64,000 bases of DNA from Epiperipatus broadwayi (lineage: Eukaryota; Onychophora; Udeonychophora; Euonychophora; Peripatidae), in the NCBI GenBank assembly GCA_028023455.1, contig JAQFVV010000185.1, forward strand, positions 2,431,239 through 2,495,238, in the 5' to 3' direction. Positions within the stretch are counted from its first letter, which is position 1, and each line of letters opens with the position of its first letter. This document shows, piece by piece, positions 46,100-59,900 of the stretch. A model generated the notes under the pieces. The model did not search any database and had not been told where the DNA came from. It was given only the letters and a program-made list of their open reading frames with translations. Position numbers and translations under genes: made by a program.

Positions 46100-49000
46100 G
46101 TAGTTGATGATCTCTAATGATTGTTGCAGATTAAAACATAGTATTTTACATGATAAATATTGTAAAATACATTGTATAAACTGCTATAAATTTATAGATG
46201 GTACTATTTGAAATAAAATTGCTTTTAGAGCAATTATGTATCTTGTGATTTTATGATTTCAGTCATTTGTACTAAAGAAAACAGGGAATATGATTGTATA
46301 AATAATGGCTTGCAATTTTTCTTTAAAATGTAAAACAAAATTGCAGTAACATATAATCTCTAACAATTGTTTTTGAAATGTCAATGATGAAGGAAGATTC
46401 TGAAATTTATAATTAAGATAGTATCTTAACATATTGTTTGGAACCAATTATGAGAAAAAATAATAAAAGATTTTTAACTTTTTAATTGAAAGATATTTGA
46501 CCAATAATAGTTGATTGTTATTATATCCACAGAGAATGTTTTTTTTTAATTTTGTTTAAAATATAAATACTTTCAATTCAAATAAAAGAAAAGCACTTAG
46601 AAGTAGAATATGCTAGCAAAAAATATGAAATATTAGGATTTACTTGAAGATGATTTTTAAAAATAATTTTGATCTCAATTTTTGATATAGGAGAAAAATA
46701 CAGTCCAAGATCAATTTTAAATTGCATGTAATAACATTATTTTAGTTTTTTGTTGTTGTTGTAAAGAATATTTAGAAATAGGAAATATTTTTTATAATGT
46801 TTATATGAAATATTAACTTATTATCTGAAAGTGTTTAGAAATAAAACCTTCAATTAAAAAAAAAATTCTAAAAATTTTGTATATTTATTTATTTACTTTT
46901 AATTATTATTTTTTTTTGTAAGCCAAGGCAATATTCTCAGTTAAAGTAAATATTTTGACTAAGAAATATCTTAGTAAATACATGTAAAAATTTCAGTCAC
47001 TTATAATTATAACATCAAATAAAAATGACAAGTATGAAGTTATTGATAGTAATGATAGAATTTAACAACAGCACCATATTGCTCAAACTCTTCTCTATTA
47101 TAAAGATAATATAAATATCAATTACTAGCAGAATATTGGTATATGTAGTTTTTCAAAATACCACATAGTAAAAGCTATCCAGAGTTTCAATGTTTTGAAA
47201 TATTTTTGGACTGTCTTGCCTATTTGATAAGATTATTTTATAAGGATTGTAATTATGAATAATTCTGTTATTTATTTTAGGCTTAGCATGTAAGTATTTT
47301 AGAAATTTTAAAATAGATTACTAGCCTAAGTATCTAAGAGTAAAATGATCATTAAAAAGAATTAACAAATAAAGCTGTAAAAGTAAGAAAGCTACTAGAA
47401 GAACAGCATAGCAATGACAAATGAAATATTACAGAGTCAGAACATATTAAAAATAAATAAATATGAATAGCTATCACAATTGTGAAAAGTATTATTGCAT
47501 GTGGAAGTAAAATTTGAGAAGTGAAAAAAAGAATAGCAAAGAAAGTGAAGATTATAGAAGTAGATTACTGGTGATGATTTACCAGAAAGAAAAGCAGAGA
47601 ATGAATATGCACTAAATGAATTTAAGAAATAATGAATATCAAAATGCACTAAAGTAAATGAAATAATAGCAATTATAATAATATGGATATGTGCAGATTA
47701 TGTCTTAGGAAATATGTTTTCAAGTTAATGGGAAAAATTTACTATGAAAAAAAGGGGAATGGATTTATATGTCATTTAAAAAAAATCTTTATCCTTTAAC
47801 AATTGCTAAATACCATGCAATAATGAACCATAAATACACACCCAGATATTAGTATGATATTAGATTAGGAAACATTTCTTATTAACAGTCTTTATTTTAA
47901 GTGTCAAAATAAACAACATTATTCTTAAAGTCTATTTAAATTCATAATCAGAGAGTTATTGATGACAAATTAATTTTATAAGTGCCATTGGATTTTAGCA
48001 TTAATAGATAAGGTTTTGATAAATGAAATTAAAGAAAAAGAAGGATGAATATAAAGATATAATGAAAATTTTCCAAGATAAAATTCCATACAATTGAATT
48101 AAATAAAATTTAAAAATTTTCACATATTATTAATTATAAACATTGCCTCCCCCTTTCACACACACAAATAAAATGAAATACATTTAGTTATATGAGCACC
48201 TTAAATACATATTTTGTGGTCTTATGTCATTAACTTCAATTGGCAATATATTTTAATGGCATAATTATTATGCTATTCTAAATGAAATAGAACCCTAAAC
48301 TACTGACAAGATTATTTATACAATTAAATAGGGTAATAATACATAAAATCCATACCTACTTTATAAAAAAAAAATAAAAATAAAAATCACATAACTTAGT
48401 GCTGAATTCATTTAAAAAAAAGAACACATTTTGGCACTTCATATTCAAAACAAAAAAAAATGATGTAAACCACTTCAGATTACAGTAGAATAAATAGGAA
48501 TTACAAAATAATAAATATATAAAGCAAGCTTCCCAATTGGAAATTTAAATACTGCTTTTATACTAATACAGAAATCAAGATTGAAATTGAATTTATTGGA
48601 ATAAATATTTCAAAGACAAATGTGTGAATTAAAATCATACAATTAAAAAAAATGTCTAAGGAAAGATATCAAGTATAAAAACATTACATTTCAGTACTAA
48701 GAAAAAAAAAATTTTATTGTATTTTTCATGTGTAAAATATATCTTTGATTAAATTTGTAACTGTTACTACATTCACAAAATAATAGTAATAATAATGAAA
48801 TTTATAGGAGAAAATATTATTGATAATTGTGTTTTTATTTTCTAAAAATGGGGTCATTGTATATGCAATAAGTTATTTTTTTGTTTTGTCTAATGGTAAC
48901 TTTTTAATTACTTTCTGCATTTTTTTCTTTTATTTGAAAAATTTGTTACTTGCTTATTTGCTTATTAAATAAAACTTCCATTTACAAAGTCAGTTTAAGC

Positions 49001-49980
49001 TTTACCCTTGTGCTATAAGAGTGCTTTCCAAATTCTAATTGTTTGATCAGCAAAATAAATTTAGTTTTTAGAATTAAAATGTACTCTAATCTATATCATA
49101 AACTTTAATAACTTACTGATTGAATGAATCAAAGCTAGTTCATTAACTAAAGAAAGTTTTGGGTTATTATGATTTACTAATTATTGTGCAAAAGTAGTAT
49201 CATAATCATTACTTATGTGAAATTAAATATATTGCAAATGGAAATTAAAGACATTAGATCACTAAGAGTAATGTTTCTACACTCATATCATTAATTATAA
49301 TTGGATTTTATTTATTAGGAAAGAAAAGAGTTAATCTATTATTAATTGGGAAGGATCTTAAACTTCATTAAGGAAGAGTACATGGAATTTTATAGTAAGG
49401 AATTTTCAATATATTCTTATACTCAGCCAAATAAGATATTCTCTCTTTCTTTCTTTGAATTGCATTTATCACAGACACATCCACAAGTAGTTACATTTTG
49501 GTTATTCATTAGTTCCAAAAGACCTATATAATTAATTTGCCATCCAAAATGACTTAATTCTTTAATTATGAATATGGTTTGGTTTTAGTGATAACATAAT
49601 CTATCTTGGTACCAATATAAATGGCGAAAATAGTGATGGATGTTTTTTTTTTTTATCAATGTCATATTAAAAATGTGTGGGTGTATTCATGACCTATATT
49701 CTAGATGTGTTTTTTTATAATGGCTGTGCTATGATATTTATTTAGTGGAGAAAGGTAAAGAACATCTTTTACATAATATATGATCCAAGCCATGCTATAT
49801 TAAATTGCAAATTTTGAGATTCAAATAGGAATAATCTGTGACAATGCAATAAGAACTATCAAAGGTCAACCCATATAAATTTTCTGTAAATTAAATTTAA
49901 GATACAGAGCCCTTAATCATGAATTACTAAAACTCTTTACTCTCTAAAATATAAAATCAAATATATTTTGTGATAAGAAT
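46100..49980. other. AT-rich intergenic DNA
   Basis: No gene, RNA or transposon termini are recognised. The short frames at 46,259-46,447, 47,437-47,649 and 49,346-49,531 have chance-like composition. Confidence 0.5.

Positions 49981-49983
<3 letters not shown>

Positions 49984-50044
<61 letters not shown>
49984..50044. repeat. (TA)n microsatellite
   Basis: About 30 TA units, running straight into a perfect short inverted repeat. Confidence 0.95.
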
Positions 50045-50046
<2 letters not shown>

Positions 50047-50082
50047 TAGCAGTGATATATATATATATATCACTGCTATGAT
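50043..50082. repeat. Perfect short inverted repeat flanking (AT)n
   Basis: ATCATAGCAGTGAT (50,043-50,056) and ATCACTGCTATGAT (50,069-50,082) are exact complements around a 12-bp AT spacer. Confidence 0.9.
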
Positions 50083-50099
50083 TCTCTTTTACTTTCAAT

Positions 50100-53000
50100 A
50101 TATTTAATATTAGCATAGTAGTTATTATACTTATTTTGGCTTGCTATAAAAAAATAGAAATATATGTGATGATGATGATGATGTCAAATCCAGATAATAA
50201 TCTAACCTTGAATTAAGCAATCATTTAGTAAAATATGTTAATTATATGGATAAATTTCAATTTGATCCTGAAAACTAAATACTGCTTTGCTAACCATTAA
50301 ATTTTTGGGAAGGTATTCATATTATATAAGCATGTATTGAATAGGAGATCAAGTTTAAATTTTTTAAATGGAAATTTTTTGAATAAGCAAATAATTAAAT
50401 TTTTCAAGTAAAACAAAAACATGATGAAACAATTTTCCTATTCCTTTTTTTATAAGAAAATAAAAAAAACTCAAATATTGATAATACTATTCTCCCTATA
50501 CACTTTATTATACTAATGCAAATTTTATTATAATTGCAAATTAACTGATAGAATTATTTTATACATAAAAAAAAGAAATCATTTTTTTCTTATTCTTGAA
50601 GTATAACAATATTGTCTTTGGTATCATTTCATTCCAGTAAATTCATTTTATATCTTTATTTCTATATTAAGATTAAATCATATTTAAATATTCAATTAAT
50701 AAGCTTGATTTCTATTTTTAGTATTTTTATTCCTAGTAATACCATTATAATCTCTATTTGTTTATGTCATTTGTTTCTTTTTATTGCAGACTGATACCAT
50801 TAACGTGACCATTTTATTTTGAGTATGAGATAATATTTTCTTTTTTTAAGATGAATTCAGCAGTTGATTATGTATATTTTGTTGGCATTCCTCTACATTA
50901 CATTATTATTCCAGAATTTTACTCTTTTCAAGACAATATTTTGACTTGCTTTTCCTAAAAGAAGAGAATAAAAATAGTTTTTGCTATTCCTTTTAAAATA
51001 AAGAGTGACCAACCATAATTTCATGTTTTTGAATTAAATAAATTTTAATGTGATAAAAATAAAGTTGATTCAAAATAATTGAAACATTTCTTGTAATAGG
51101 TTATTGTTTTAAGAATCTATTCAATGAAAGAAGAAATAAAATTAATATTAAATCATTGTTATAAGTAAAGATATTTTATTTTGTATTTTTTAATTATTTG
51201 AAAATTATAAAATAATTTACCTCTTCACACACATATACAATAATTTTTCATAAAGGCACATACTTTAAGAGCATTACTGTTAATAGTCAAGTGTTAATAA
51301 ATGTAACTATAGTTTAAGAAAGTAATTATTAATTTTGTTCAATCAACTATATGCTTTTTCATTTTTTCAGTTTTTTTGGCAAAAACAGAAAACAACTATG
51401 ACATGACATACATGCTAAAACCTTTCCTTTGTCACAATGAAAAAACATATTTTGCTACTACTTCTACATATTTATCCAATTATTTCTCATTAACTGTCCT
51501 TCTATTAATCATATGTCTGAGTACAAATCTTTTTGTACCAATATTTAATCTTTTGGCATTGGAAAATCCTTTATTCCTTTATCATTATTAATTATAAAAT
51601 GATTTTAAATGATTTTTTAATGTTACAAAATTTCTTATAAATATTTTATCAGATTTTTGTTAACTTATAGTTCTCTCACAAATACTTAATCCCAAACATT
51701 GAAAATGTGTGGAAATCTATGTAGTATATTTCTCACCATATCCATATTTTAATATGGTACATGGTTTAACTTAAAGTCTTAGGTTGTATTGAAGGGTTCT
51801 ATGGTTCTATGGTGACTAGTAAGTGAGTTTATATCAAACGAGTTTTTGTTTAGTGAAATACATACAGTTGTGTCAGTGTAAGTCTGATACTTACATTCAT
51901 CAAACACTTTATGAAATTAACAATTTCTTTCATTAATGCAACCACTAACTTGCCTTCCAAGTATTTATAAAATAAACAATTTAATTTCCATGTTGAAATA
52001 TATATTTTTTATTTTATTCATAATCTTTGATCAATATTGGTACAATAATTTCTTTAATTAAATAGTCTCCACATGAATTAATGCCCTTTGTCAATTTTCA
52101 CAGCTCTTTTACCAAAGCACTTCATAAAGAATTCTTCTATCATTTCTCTATTATTCAATATTGTTTTTATTTATGATCTTTAATTAAATGATTCAACATC
52201 ATTACCAGCTTTACTAGTCGAGGCTACAGATCAGATGGATTATCTATCAAATCTTTTCACTTTTGGAAACCGCTTGTTGCATCTTTAAATCTATAATGTA
52301 TAAAAATTAGGCTAGGATTATATCATTTACAATGAAATTAAAGTAATTTTAATTATCCACCAATAACTTAATATTACAGGCACAGCCTCTGAAAGATATA
52401 AATTCTAGCTAATAAAATATTCCCATAATTAACATCTTTGGTCTACATATCAAGATAGAGGATTTTAAAGATAAGGCCACAAGGCCAATATAAATTCTTA
52501 AATAAATAATTTAGATTTTTATGATAAAAAAATTAAATAATTTAGATTTTTATGATAAAAAAATTTATAAGTACTTTTGGATGAATGAATGATAAAAGTG
52601 AAATCACAAGTGGATGTAGTTATGACAAATCCAATTTAAAAAGGTTAGAAAATGAGGATATCTTATTAGGAAGCTGGCAATGGTTTTACAATGAAATTTC
52701 TTTCAAGATTGAATTCATACATTCTCCTTAAATAAAATTTAAATTCCCCTACAATTAATTATAAATTATTAATGCTTTTTTAATCTAATAAATATGAATG
52801 TATAAAATTTAATTTTTAATGATCTGTTATATTTTTAATGTTATATATTTATAAATAATGGCTATTATATACCAGCAAATAGAATTATATAAATAATAAG
52901 GATCTCAAAATACCCAGTTGATCATTTAGTTTTGAATCATTCAACAAGTAACTAATATATTGCTAAAAGTTTGCAACTATAGACTTAATACTATTTTTGC

Positions 53001-53490
53001 TATTTGGACTTCCAGAATTGGGAAGCTACTTTTATGGTAGAGAATACATTAATTAAAATAAATGACCAGACTTCAATTCTCTCTTTTAAATGTAAGTTTT
53101 ATTAATAAGCAATTAATTAATTTTCTTTAATAAAATAAAAAATAATAATTAAAATAAATCCTGTAAACACAATTTCCAGGGACAGGTCTTATATAATAAT
53201 AATTATTTTAATAAGCAACTAAATTAATTTTTAAATAAAATAAAAAAGTAATAATTAAAATAATCCCAGATACAACTTCCAGGCTGTAGACCTTATATAA
53301 TAATGTTATTCTTATAATAATTAATCAAACCTCTGTCAACAATAATAATAATGATCTGAGACAACTTACATCCCTTTTTTTTCAGTTCAAATGGATAAAG
53401 TAAATAGTTTGTTTGAACAGATGACTTCATGTTTAAAGTCATAATTTTAGATAAAATTCGAGCCTTCTACTAATGTCAACAATAATATGC
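50100..53490. other. AT-rich intergenic DNA
   Basis: No gene is recognised. It contains a (GAT)n run near 50,168-50,183, a 33-bp tandem duplication at about 52,497-52,563, and a patch at 52,050-52,300 of slightly higher GC with no firm identity. Confidence 0.5.
52497..52563 (+). repeat. Two-copy 33-bp tandem duplication
   Basis: TTAAATAATTTAGATTTTTA followed by TGATAAAAAAA occurs twice head to tail. Confidence 0.9.
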
Positions 53491-53498
53491 TCATATAT

Positions 53499-53612
<114 letters not shown>

Positions 53613-53619
53613 AACAAAT

Positions 53620-56600
53620 ATAATCATAATTACAAATTTCATTATAGATTTATATTTACAAAAAAAACTGTTTAAGAAACAAATTTTTTAAATGTTGAAA
53701 TGTAATGTTACTATCTTTGGTACTATTTATTAATCAGTAATTGTTTTATTAAAACATTGATAGCTATTATTGAAATATTCAAATTAATTCCCCTTAATAT
53801 CTTCATTACTATATTAAACTTGAAGATATATTTAAATATCCAATTGAGAAGCTCCTTTTATGCTTTTACTATTCTATTATTTTTAATAAATCCAATTTGA
53901 AAGCTCTGGCTTATAACATTTTTTTTTCTTTTTATTTATGTTCTTGCTTTAGGATTTTCTTGAAAGTTTTTGAGTTTAAATAGAAATTGTGTTGATATTT
54001 TCAATAGGATTTCAACTAGCTTTCTGAGCTGCTGATGATATCATGTTTACTATTAGAAACACACAACCAGCAAGAGATTAGATGTTTTTTTCTCAACATT
54101 GCTGTTATAATACTAATATATGTGTAGAAGTTTTTTTAATTAATTATTATGTATTTAAATGTTTACTTGAAGTCAAGTTATTTAAAAATGTTTCTTTAAA
54201 ATCTCTGCATTGATTATAAACAGTAAACTTATTATATTTGTGTTCATACTTTATGATCATATTGAAGTCTGCAAATTAACTTCAATAGAAATTGTTTCTA
54301 TATTTGATGGCAGTACATTCATTGATAGAAATATGTCAGCAAAAAATTGATTGATTTTTTAATGAAACTTACTCTTAAAAGAGTGCAAATATTTGTTTAA
54401 CTTTAAATGTTTTCCACTCTCAAAATACATGAATTCAAAAAAATAAAAATAATTGTTCCTCCAATAATTTTATCCAAAATAGTAAGTATTTAATTTATTC
54501 ACTTCACACTTTAATTTATTGCCCACCCTTAAAAAAATCATTAAAACTGTTATCATATTTCTTTTAATTTAATATATTAATAAATAGTTGATGCATTGTA
54601 TTTTCCTAAATCAAGAATATACTGTATTTTTCTAACATTGAACCTAGTATATGTTATTAAATGAAAAGAGTCTGACCAACACTGAATTTCATAGACCTAT
54701 TTACATTTCAAATAATTTAATCTTTGAAACATGGAAATATTTCATTATTTATATTTGATCATTAATCAATGATTTCTTATATAAAGTAAGAGCATGATAA
54801 ATCCTGAAGCATCAAAAACTTTTGTTTCTTTATATGAAGAAGGATTTTTAATAATTTTACAGCTAATAATCAATGACTAGGAGCCTTTTTTAATATTTAA
54901 TATTAGAAATCTCTCTGTGGATGTTGTGCCATCAAAAAGCTTATTGAATTCATCTACTGGGTCTCTAGCTACAAAAATAAGTTGGATGATAATTTAAAAA
55001 AATAGATAACTTTCATGAGTTATTGTTTTTATATACAATGTGTGATAGCAACTCATCTATATTTTCTTTATTTAATACATCTAAAAATAAAAGTTTTTTT
55101 TTATATGAAATTTGATGTTATTATGTATAGTTCAATAGTTTAAGAAAAACATCAAAATTGGATTATTATTTTTTTGTAAAAAACAATATATTGTGTACAC
55201 TTCTTTCAAAAAATAATAAAATTTCTTGATGTTTGAAGAATAAAATTTCATTGGGGCTTTGTTGTTTATAAATGTTTTGTCATATGTATTTCAATTTATG
55301 CAAGGTCATATCAAATTTAGAACTGGTCTGCAAAAAGAGAACCGCATTCTTGGTGTAAAAAAGGAAATCCAATGAATGAGCTATTTAATATTAAATAAAA
55401 GTATTTAATCATGATGCCTATTTTAGTGATACACATAACAAAATTGATCAATTTATAAATAATATTAAAAGGCTTTAGAGATTTTTTTAAAATCCATGAT
55501 TCATATTTTTATTTTATCCCTTTTTTAAAAAATATATATCATGGGAATAGCACCTGTAATTTGGTTGGCTTTAGACTATATAGTGAATGAAGAAATGGGA
55601 CAAATAATGTCAGGGAATTATATACATTGGAGTGCTACAATTAAATATGATATTAAAATATTTTAGAGATAAAAGTTTTCTGTTGAAAAATTAAAAGACA
55701 ACAAGTACTGTTATAAGTTATCAAAAACATGTCAAAATATCAAATAAACAAAAAATAGACTAGCATATTCTATGTGTAAACATATTTGTGGTTCAAATAT
55801 TTTTTGTATAGTCATGACAACTCATGTTTAGAACAGTTTATGTTATTCTTTTTTATACACCTTTGGATTTGGAATGTCTATATTTCTTTACAAGTGGATG
55901 CTTTATGTATACATTTGTATATATGTATTAATGCATGTATGTATGTATTTAACTTTGGAGTGTGCAAGTTTAAGATTTTTCCAACAGTTTGTGCACACAT
56001 TGATAAAACTGTAGAGCTTAAAAAGGCTGATTATTGGAAAAGTTGAAAAATAAATAAATAGTAATTATGGACAAACTCTAGTTTTATTGTAAACTGACTT
56101 TTGGTGAATACATGAGAGCTAGTTTCAAACGTTAGTTTTTATTTTATTATTATTCTCTTCTGTTTTTATTTTAATTTCATTATAAATTTTTAATTCAATA
56201 TAACATTTTAGGTACTTGTTTACTATTCCTGCAACCAAGAAAAAATAGGAGACCTTTTTACATTCACATCAATACACTGGTAACTTTTTAATGTTGTTAT
56301 TTTAACAACCATTTCCAAAATTATCAAACATTACAAAGTTACCAATGCATTGATACAAATGTGGAAAGCCCCACTATCCTTTCTTCATTGCAGAAATAGT
56401 ATACATTATTTTTTAAAATGGACCAAAAAATATATTATATGAGATATACACATACCCGTACACAGACAATGAAGCTTTTACACTTAATTCAATGAATTTC
56501 AAAAAAAAATGTGTAGAAATAGTTTTCTAAAAACACATACCAAAAATGGGTATACTTTCACAAGATTTACAAAGTTATCAGCAGGTTGACATGACCACAC

Positions 56601-57050
56601 CAAAAAAATGTATTATCTATTTTAAGAACTATGTGTTCTCAACCCCCAAAAATAGATTGAATCAAAAGTGCCAAATAAACTCCCAAATGTTACTTTATAG
56701 CTGCATAAAACAATCACTAAATTATAATTTTACTAAATATTTACAAAAACACATAAAATAAACATATATGCTATTTACAAACAAATTGAATTTTCATTTG
56801 ACCACAGAAAATTGACACAAATGTTCCCTCCAAAATGAACATGTGATTGCAATGTGTATTGAGATTTTCCAGAAAAATACTACGAAACATCAACATATTT
56901 TTTTTATTTAAAAAACAAAACAAAATAATTCAGACCAATAAATAAATATAAATTATAAAACTTTTATTACTGCTTTTCATGCAGATGGAAAAAAATTGAA
57001 TAACCAAAATTTTAAGAAATCTATCCTTTTTTTTTTTTGTAAATACACAA
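53620..57050. other. AT-rich intergenic DNA
   Basis: No gene is recognised. The frames at 55,786-56,046 and 56,546-56,761 lack any recognisable domain. Confidence 0.5.
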
Positions 57051-57058
57051 AACAAATA

Positions 57059-58379
57059 CACCTGGGTCTCATTTTACATGGATTTATTTAACGCGATTTT
57101 GAAGTTACTTGATTCAGGTTTCTTTGGAAGTCGAACTCCGATAATACACTATTACTTTAAATAATAAATTTTTCACACTTACGTCATATTGAAAGTAATA
57201 GCACATTATTGGAATTCAACTTTCATCTTAATAATTTCAATATTTTCAGTGCTTTATAATAGTAAGATTTTATGCAATAATGAAATTAAAATCATGATTT
57301 TCACATTTTATGTACACACATTAAATTTTACAAGATTATAATGCAAATTTGTTCAAACATTGTGCATGTTAATTTTGCATTTTAAATCACATTCTGCTTT
57401 TTCTGTTTAAAAAAGAATGTAATCAATTATTAATCATTTAGTGTCTGCAAGTTTATTTTTAAAAGGTGAGTAATAGCAGTGGGCACAATTAAATTTGACA
57501 ATTAAAAATTAAAATCTGATTTTTAATTGTAATTAAAAATTTAAAAATTACTTAAGGTGACCTGAAATTAATGTGATGTGAAACAAAATTTGATTTTTAA
57601 ATGGAATTGAAAATTAAAAAATTAGACAAAAATAAGAATTTAATTTTTAGTTGTTAGTTTTAATTAAATTTTTCCCAGCAGTGTAGAAAAAGATAATGAA
57701 ACAGAAGTGGAACCTGTTTCTTTCACTGCAAAAATGATTCGAGAAGGTCTTCAACTTTCTAATCAGTTGGAAAATTATTTTCTTATTAATGACACTAATC
57801 ACGAACATGCTCTTAAATTCCAATGAGAGCTAAATGGTTGTATGTCTGGATTTCATGAGCTTCATAAACAATTAATAAAATCATCACCTCAAAGATTAAT
57901 TACTAATTACATGGTCACCAGAAAACCATTAACACAACATGAGAGTGAAGTTGGCACTAATTGTTTTCCTCTTGTGAAAAATCTGATTTTTTACCAGTTT
58001 GCAAACAAACCTGTTTATTGGCAAATAGCGATAATAATTAAAATCTGCATAAAAAAATGTAAATTACTGTACTGTAAATTATGTATAAAAATATATTGTT
58101 TTGAATAAAATTAAATATTATAGTTAAAAAAAGTTTGTCTTGTATCAATTTTTTTCAAATTTGAAATTTTTTATTAGTCATATTTTATTTCCTTGTTTTT
58201 GTTTTTTTTTTGCACAAATTTTAAAGTAATTTTATGTTGGTGCTTTGCTTTTATGCGATTTTTGAAAAATCACAGTCTGTATTCCCCTTTTTCAAGGTAA
58301 GTTATGTCTATTTTTGTGCAATTTCTTTTGCACGTGTTTTCTGAGAAACCTATCTATCGTGTAAAACGAGACCCAGGTG
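57059..58379 (+). mobile_element. pogo/Tigger-like DNA transposon relic with TIRs and TA duplication
   Basis: The left end CACCTGGGTCTCATTTTACA (from 57,059) is matched by the complement of the right end (TGTAAAACGAGACCCAGGTG, ending 58,379). This gives TIRs of about 20 bp with one mismatch. TA dinucleotides flank both ends (57,057-57,058 and 58,380-58,381), as expected for Tc1/mariner/pogo insertions. Subterminal sequence (AACGCGATTTTGAA on the left, TATGCGATTTTTGAA on the right) also recurs. The 1,321-bp element keeps only the C-terminal part of a transposase (57,683-58,108). The DNA-binding and catalytic domains are missing, so it is an internally deleted copy. Confidence 0.85.
57683..58108 (+). 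pseudogene. C-terminal fragment of a pogo/Tigger-type transposase
   Basis: One reading frame runs from 57,683 to 58,108, broken by a single TGA at 57,824-57,826. It reads an acidic stretch, then VSFTAKMIREGLQLSNQLENYF, the spacer DTNHEHALKF, then MSGFHELHKQL and PQRLITNYMVTRKP. This matches the layout at the end of Tigger transposases: an FTA-x-L/I start, a helix ending LLKKFE or similar, an acidic Asp-x-Asn loop, and a final Gln-rich motif. The Gln-x-x-Ile-x-x-Tyr near the end resembles a PCNA-binding box, as known in pogo transposase. The N-terminal HTH and DDE domains are absent. Weaker alternative: a host gene derived from such an element, unlikely given the stop and the TIRs. Confidence 0.6.
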
Positions 58380-58429
58380 TAATTCACAACACTTAATGTA
58401 TATCAAGACTTTTTTTCATGCAGGGAAAA

Positions 58430-59260
58430 AAATTGTTTTATATGTCATTGAGTCTAGAAAAAAAGCTGTGGTTGTTTTTGTACAAATGACACCATAGTCT
58501 TTGGACTGGGAAGTGCAGTTTCTGGATTTGCCAAGTTCTAAGGGTTGTCACTGCTGTCCAATCTTTAACTGCCATGATCTCTCTGCATATTCCACCAAAC
58601 ATCCACTGTTGAGGAAGAATTTAGCCTTGTTCATTTTTCCTTGGTGAAAAAAGGCTTTTGTCAATTGTCAAATCTAAAGAATGCAAAATAATAGCAATCA
58701 AAGCAGATTTTGCAAATAAAAGCAAAGTTTTTTGCAACTGACAAATGGGGAGGAGGGTAACGAGAGCTTGTTGTTTTTCTTCTTTGTTTATTGCAGTTAA
58801 GAATACTAGCTAGATTGGCTTAAAGATTGTTTTTATACAATTAACTGTCCCGGATATGAAACCCAGATTGAGTACACAATAACCAAATTCAGGTTTTCTA
58901 TTATCCTCAACATTTGCAGATACGATTTTTGTGGTCTATTCTAAATAGTTTTAAAATTCCTTGGTGTTTACTAGAGAAGTAATATCAGGACTAATTTTTA
59001 TTTGAAAAATTATCGAATTGTTTAACAAACAGGAAAAGTAAGAAGAAGAAAAAAAATTATGTTTTATTAGAAATAATTCTAAGACTATAATACTATACTA
59101 ATTCTATAGAAGTAAAATAAAAATAAACTTTTTTTTTGTTGTTATCATATTGTGCTGAACTTTTTATGACGTTTTGTAAAAATATTCATGATGACATCGA
59201 CTTTTGGGAATTACATGAAAGGGTATTTTAATATTATATTTTGCATATTTTCTATTGTGA
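58430..59260. other. Unidentified, slightly less AT-rich DNA
   Basis: A patch at 58,490-58,620 has mixed composition (for example CTTTGGACTGGGAAGTGCAG) and a good splice-acceptor-like TTTGTTTATTGCAG near 58,797. No ORF of useful length follows either. It may be untranslated exon or repeat sequence. Confidence 0.35.
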
Positions 59261-59279
59261 CAGTCAGATGATGTATGTT

Positions 59280-59500
59280 CACTTAACCCAGTTTGAAGAC
59301 TAGGCGAAGGTACCTCGGGGCCATTCATACGCGAGATATTAAATCAAGAATACTATGACCCCTGCCCTCTTTGTCTATTCTCGAGACTAATCCACGAACC
59401 AACAACACTATCTGAGACATGCATAGATATTCCTCAACCGGGTCACAAAGCTTAGCATGAGCGGGAGACATGGACGGGAACACCTACAGAGCTAAATAGT
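59280..59500. other. GC-richer unidentified segment
   Basis: GC rises well above background (GAAGGTACCTCGGGGCCATT, CTCAACCGGGTCACAAAGC, GAGCGGGAGACATGGACGGG). It has no long frame on either strand and does not look like 5S rRNA or a tRNA. It could be part of an LTR, a decayed exon or a satellite fragment. Confidence 0.4.
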
Positions 59501-59810
59501 TAGTTAAATGTGTGTAAAAATACTAAGAAATATGTGTGTTTTGCGTGCCTGGATCATTGAAAAGTAAAAATAAAGCATTTAATATACAATTAAGAAACTC
59601 AAGCTTTTTATAGTTAAATCATATGTTTAATTAATGACTTTAATAATATGACTAATGATATAATGGCCTCCGCTATTCCCCTAAATTAATGAAAACTAAT
59701 TAGACAATAAAAACAGATTAATATGTTTGCGGTCCAAATCTTTTATTCCCAATTTTATTAAAATAGTCAACTTGAATCTCCTCGATCAAATACAATAGTA
59801 AAAATCTTTC

Positions 59811-59836
59811 GCAAAGCATTTCTAATTGCTTTGCGC
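59811..59836. repeat. Short perfect hairpin
   Basis: CGCAAAGCA and TGCTTTGCG arms (9 bp) surround an 8-bp loop. It lies about 65 bp upstream of the small ORF at 59,901. Confidence 0.7.
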
Positions 59837-59900
59837 TAAAAACAGAGTTTAAAAATTATTTAAAACGTATATATCTAAATCTGATATACGTTATAAGCTA

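Noticed and set aside
52000-52300. Minus-strand reading with a GDYLIK-like tail recalling mariner transposase C-termini
   Set aside because: Needs frame changes, lacks any catalytic-domain motif upstream, and has no TIRs or TA duplication.
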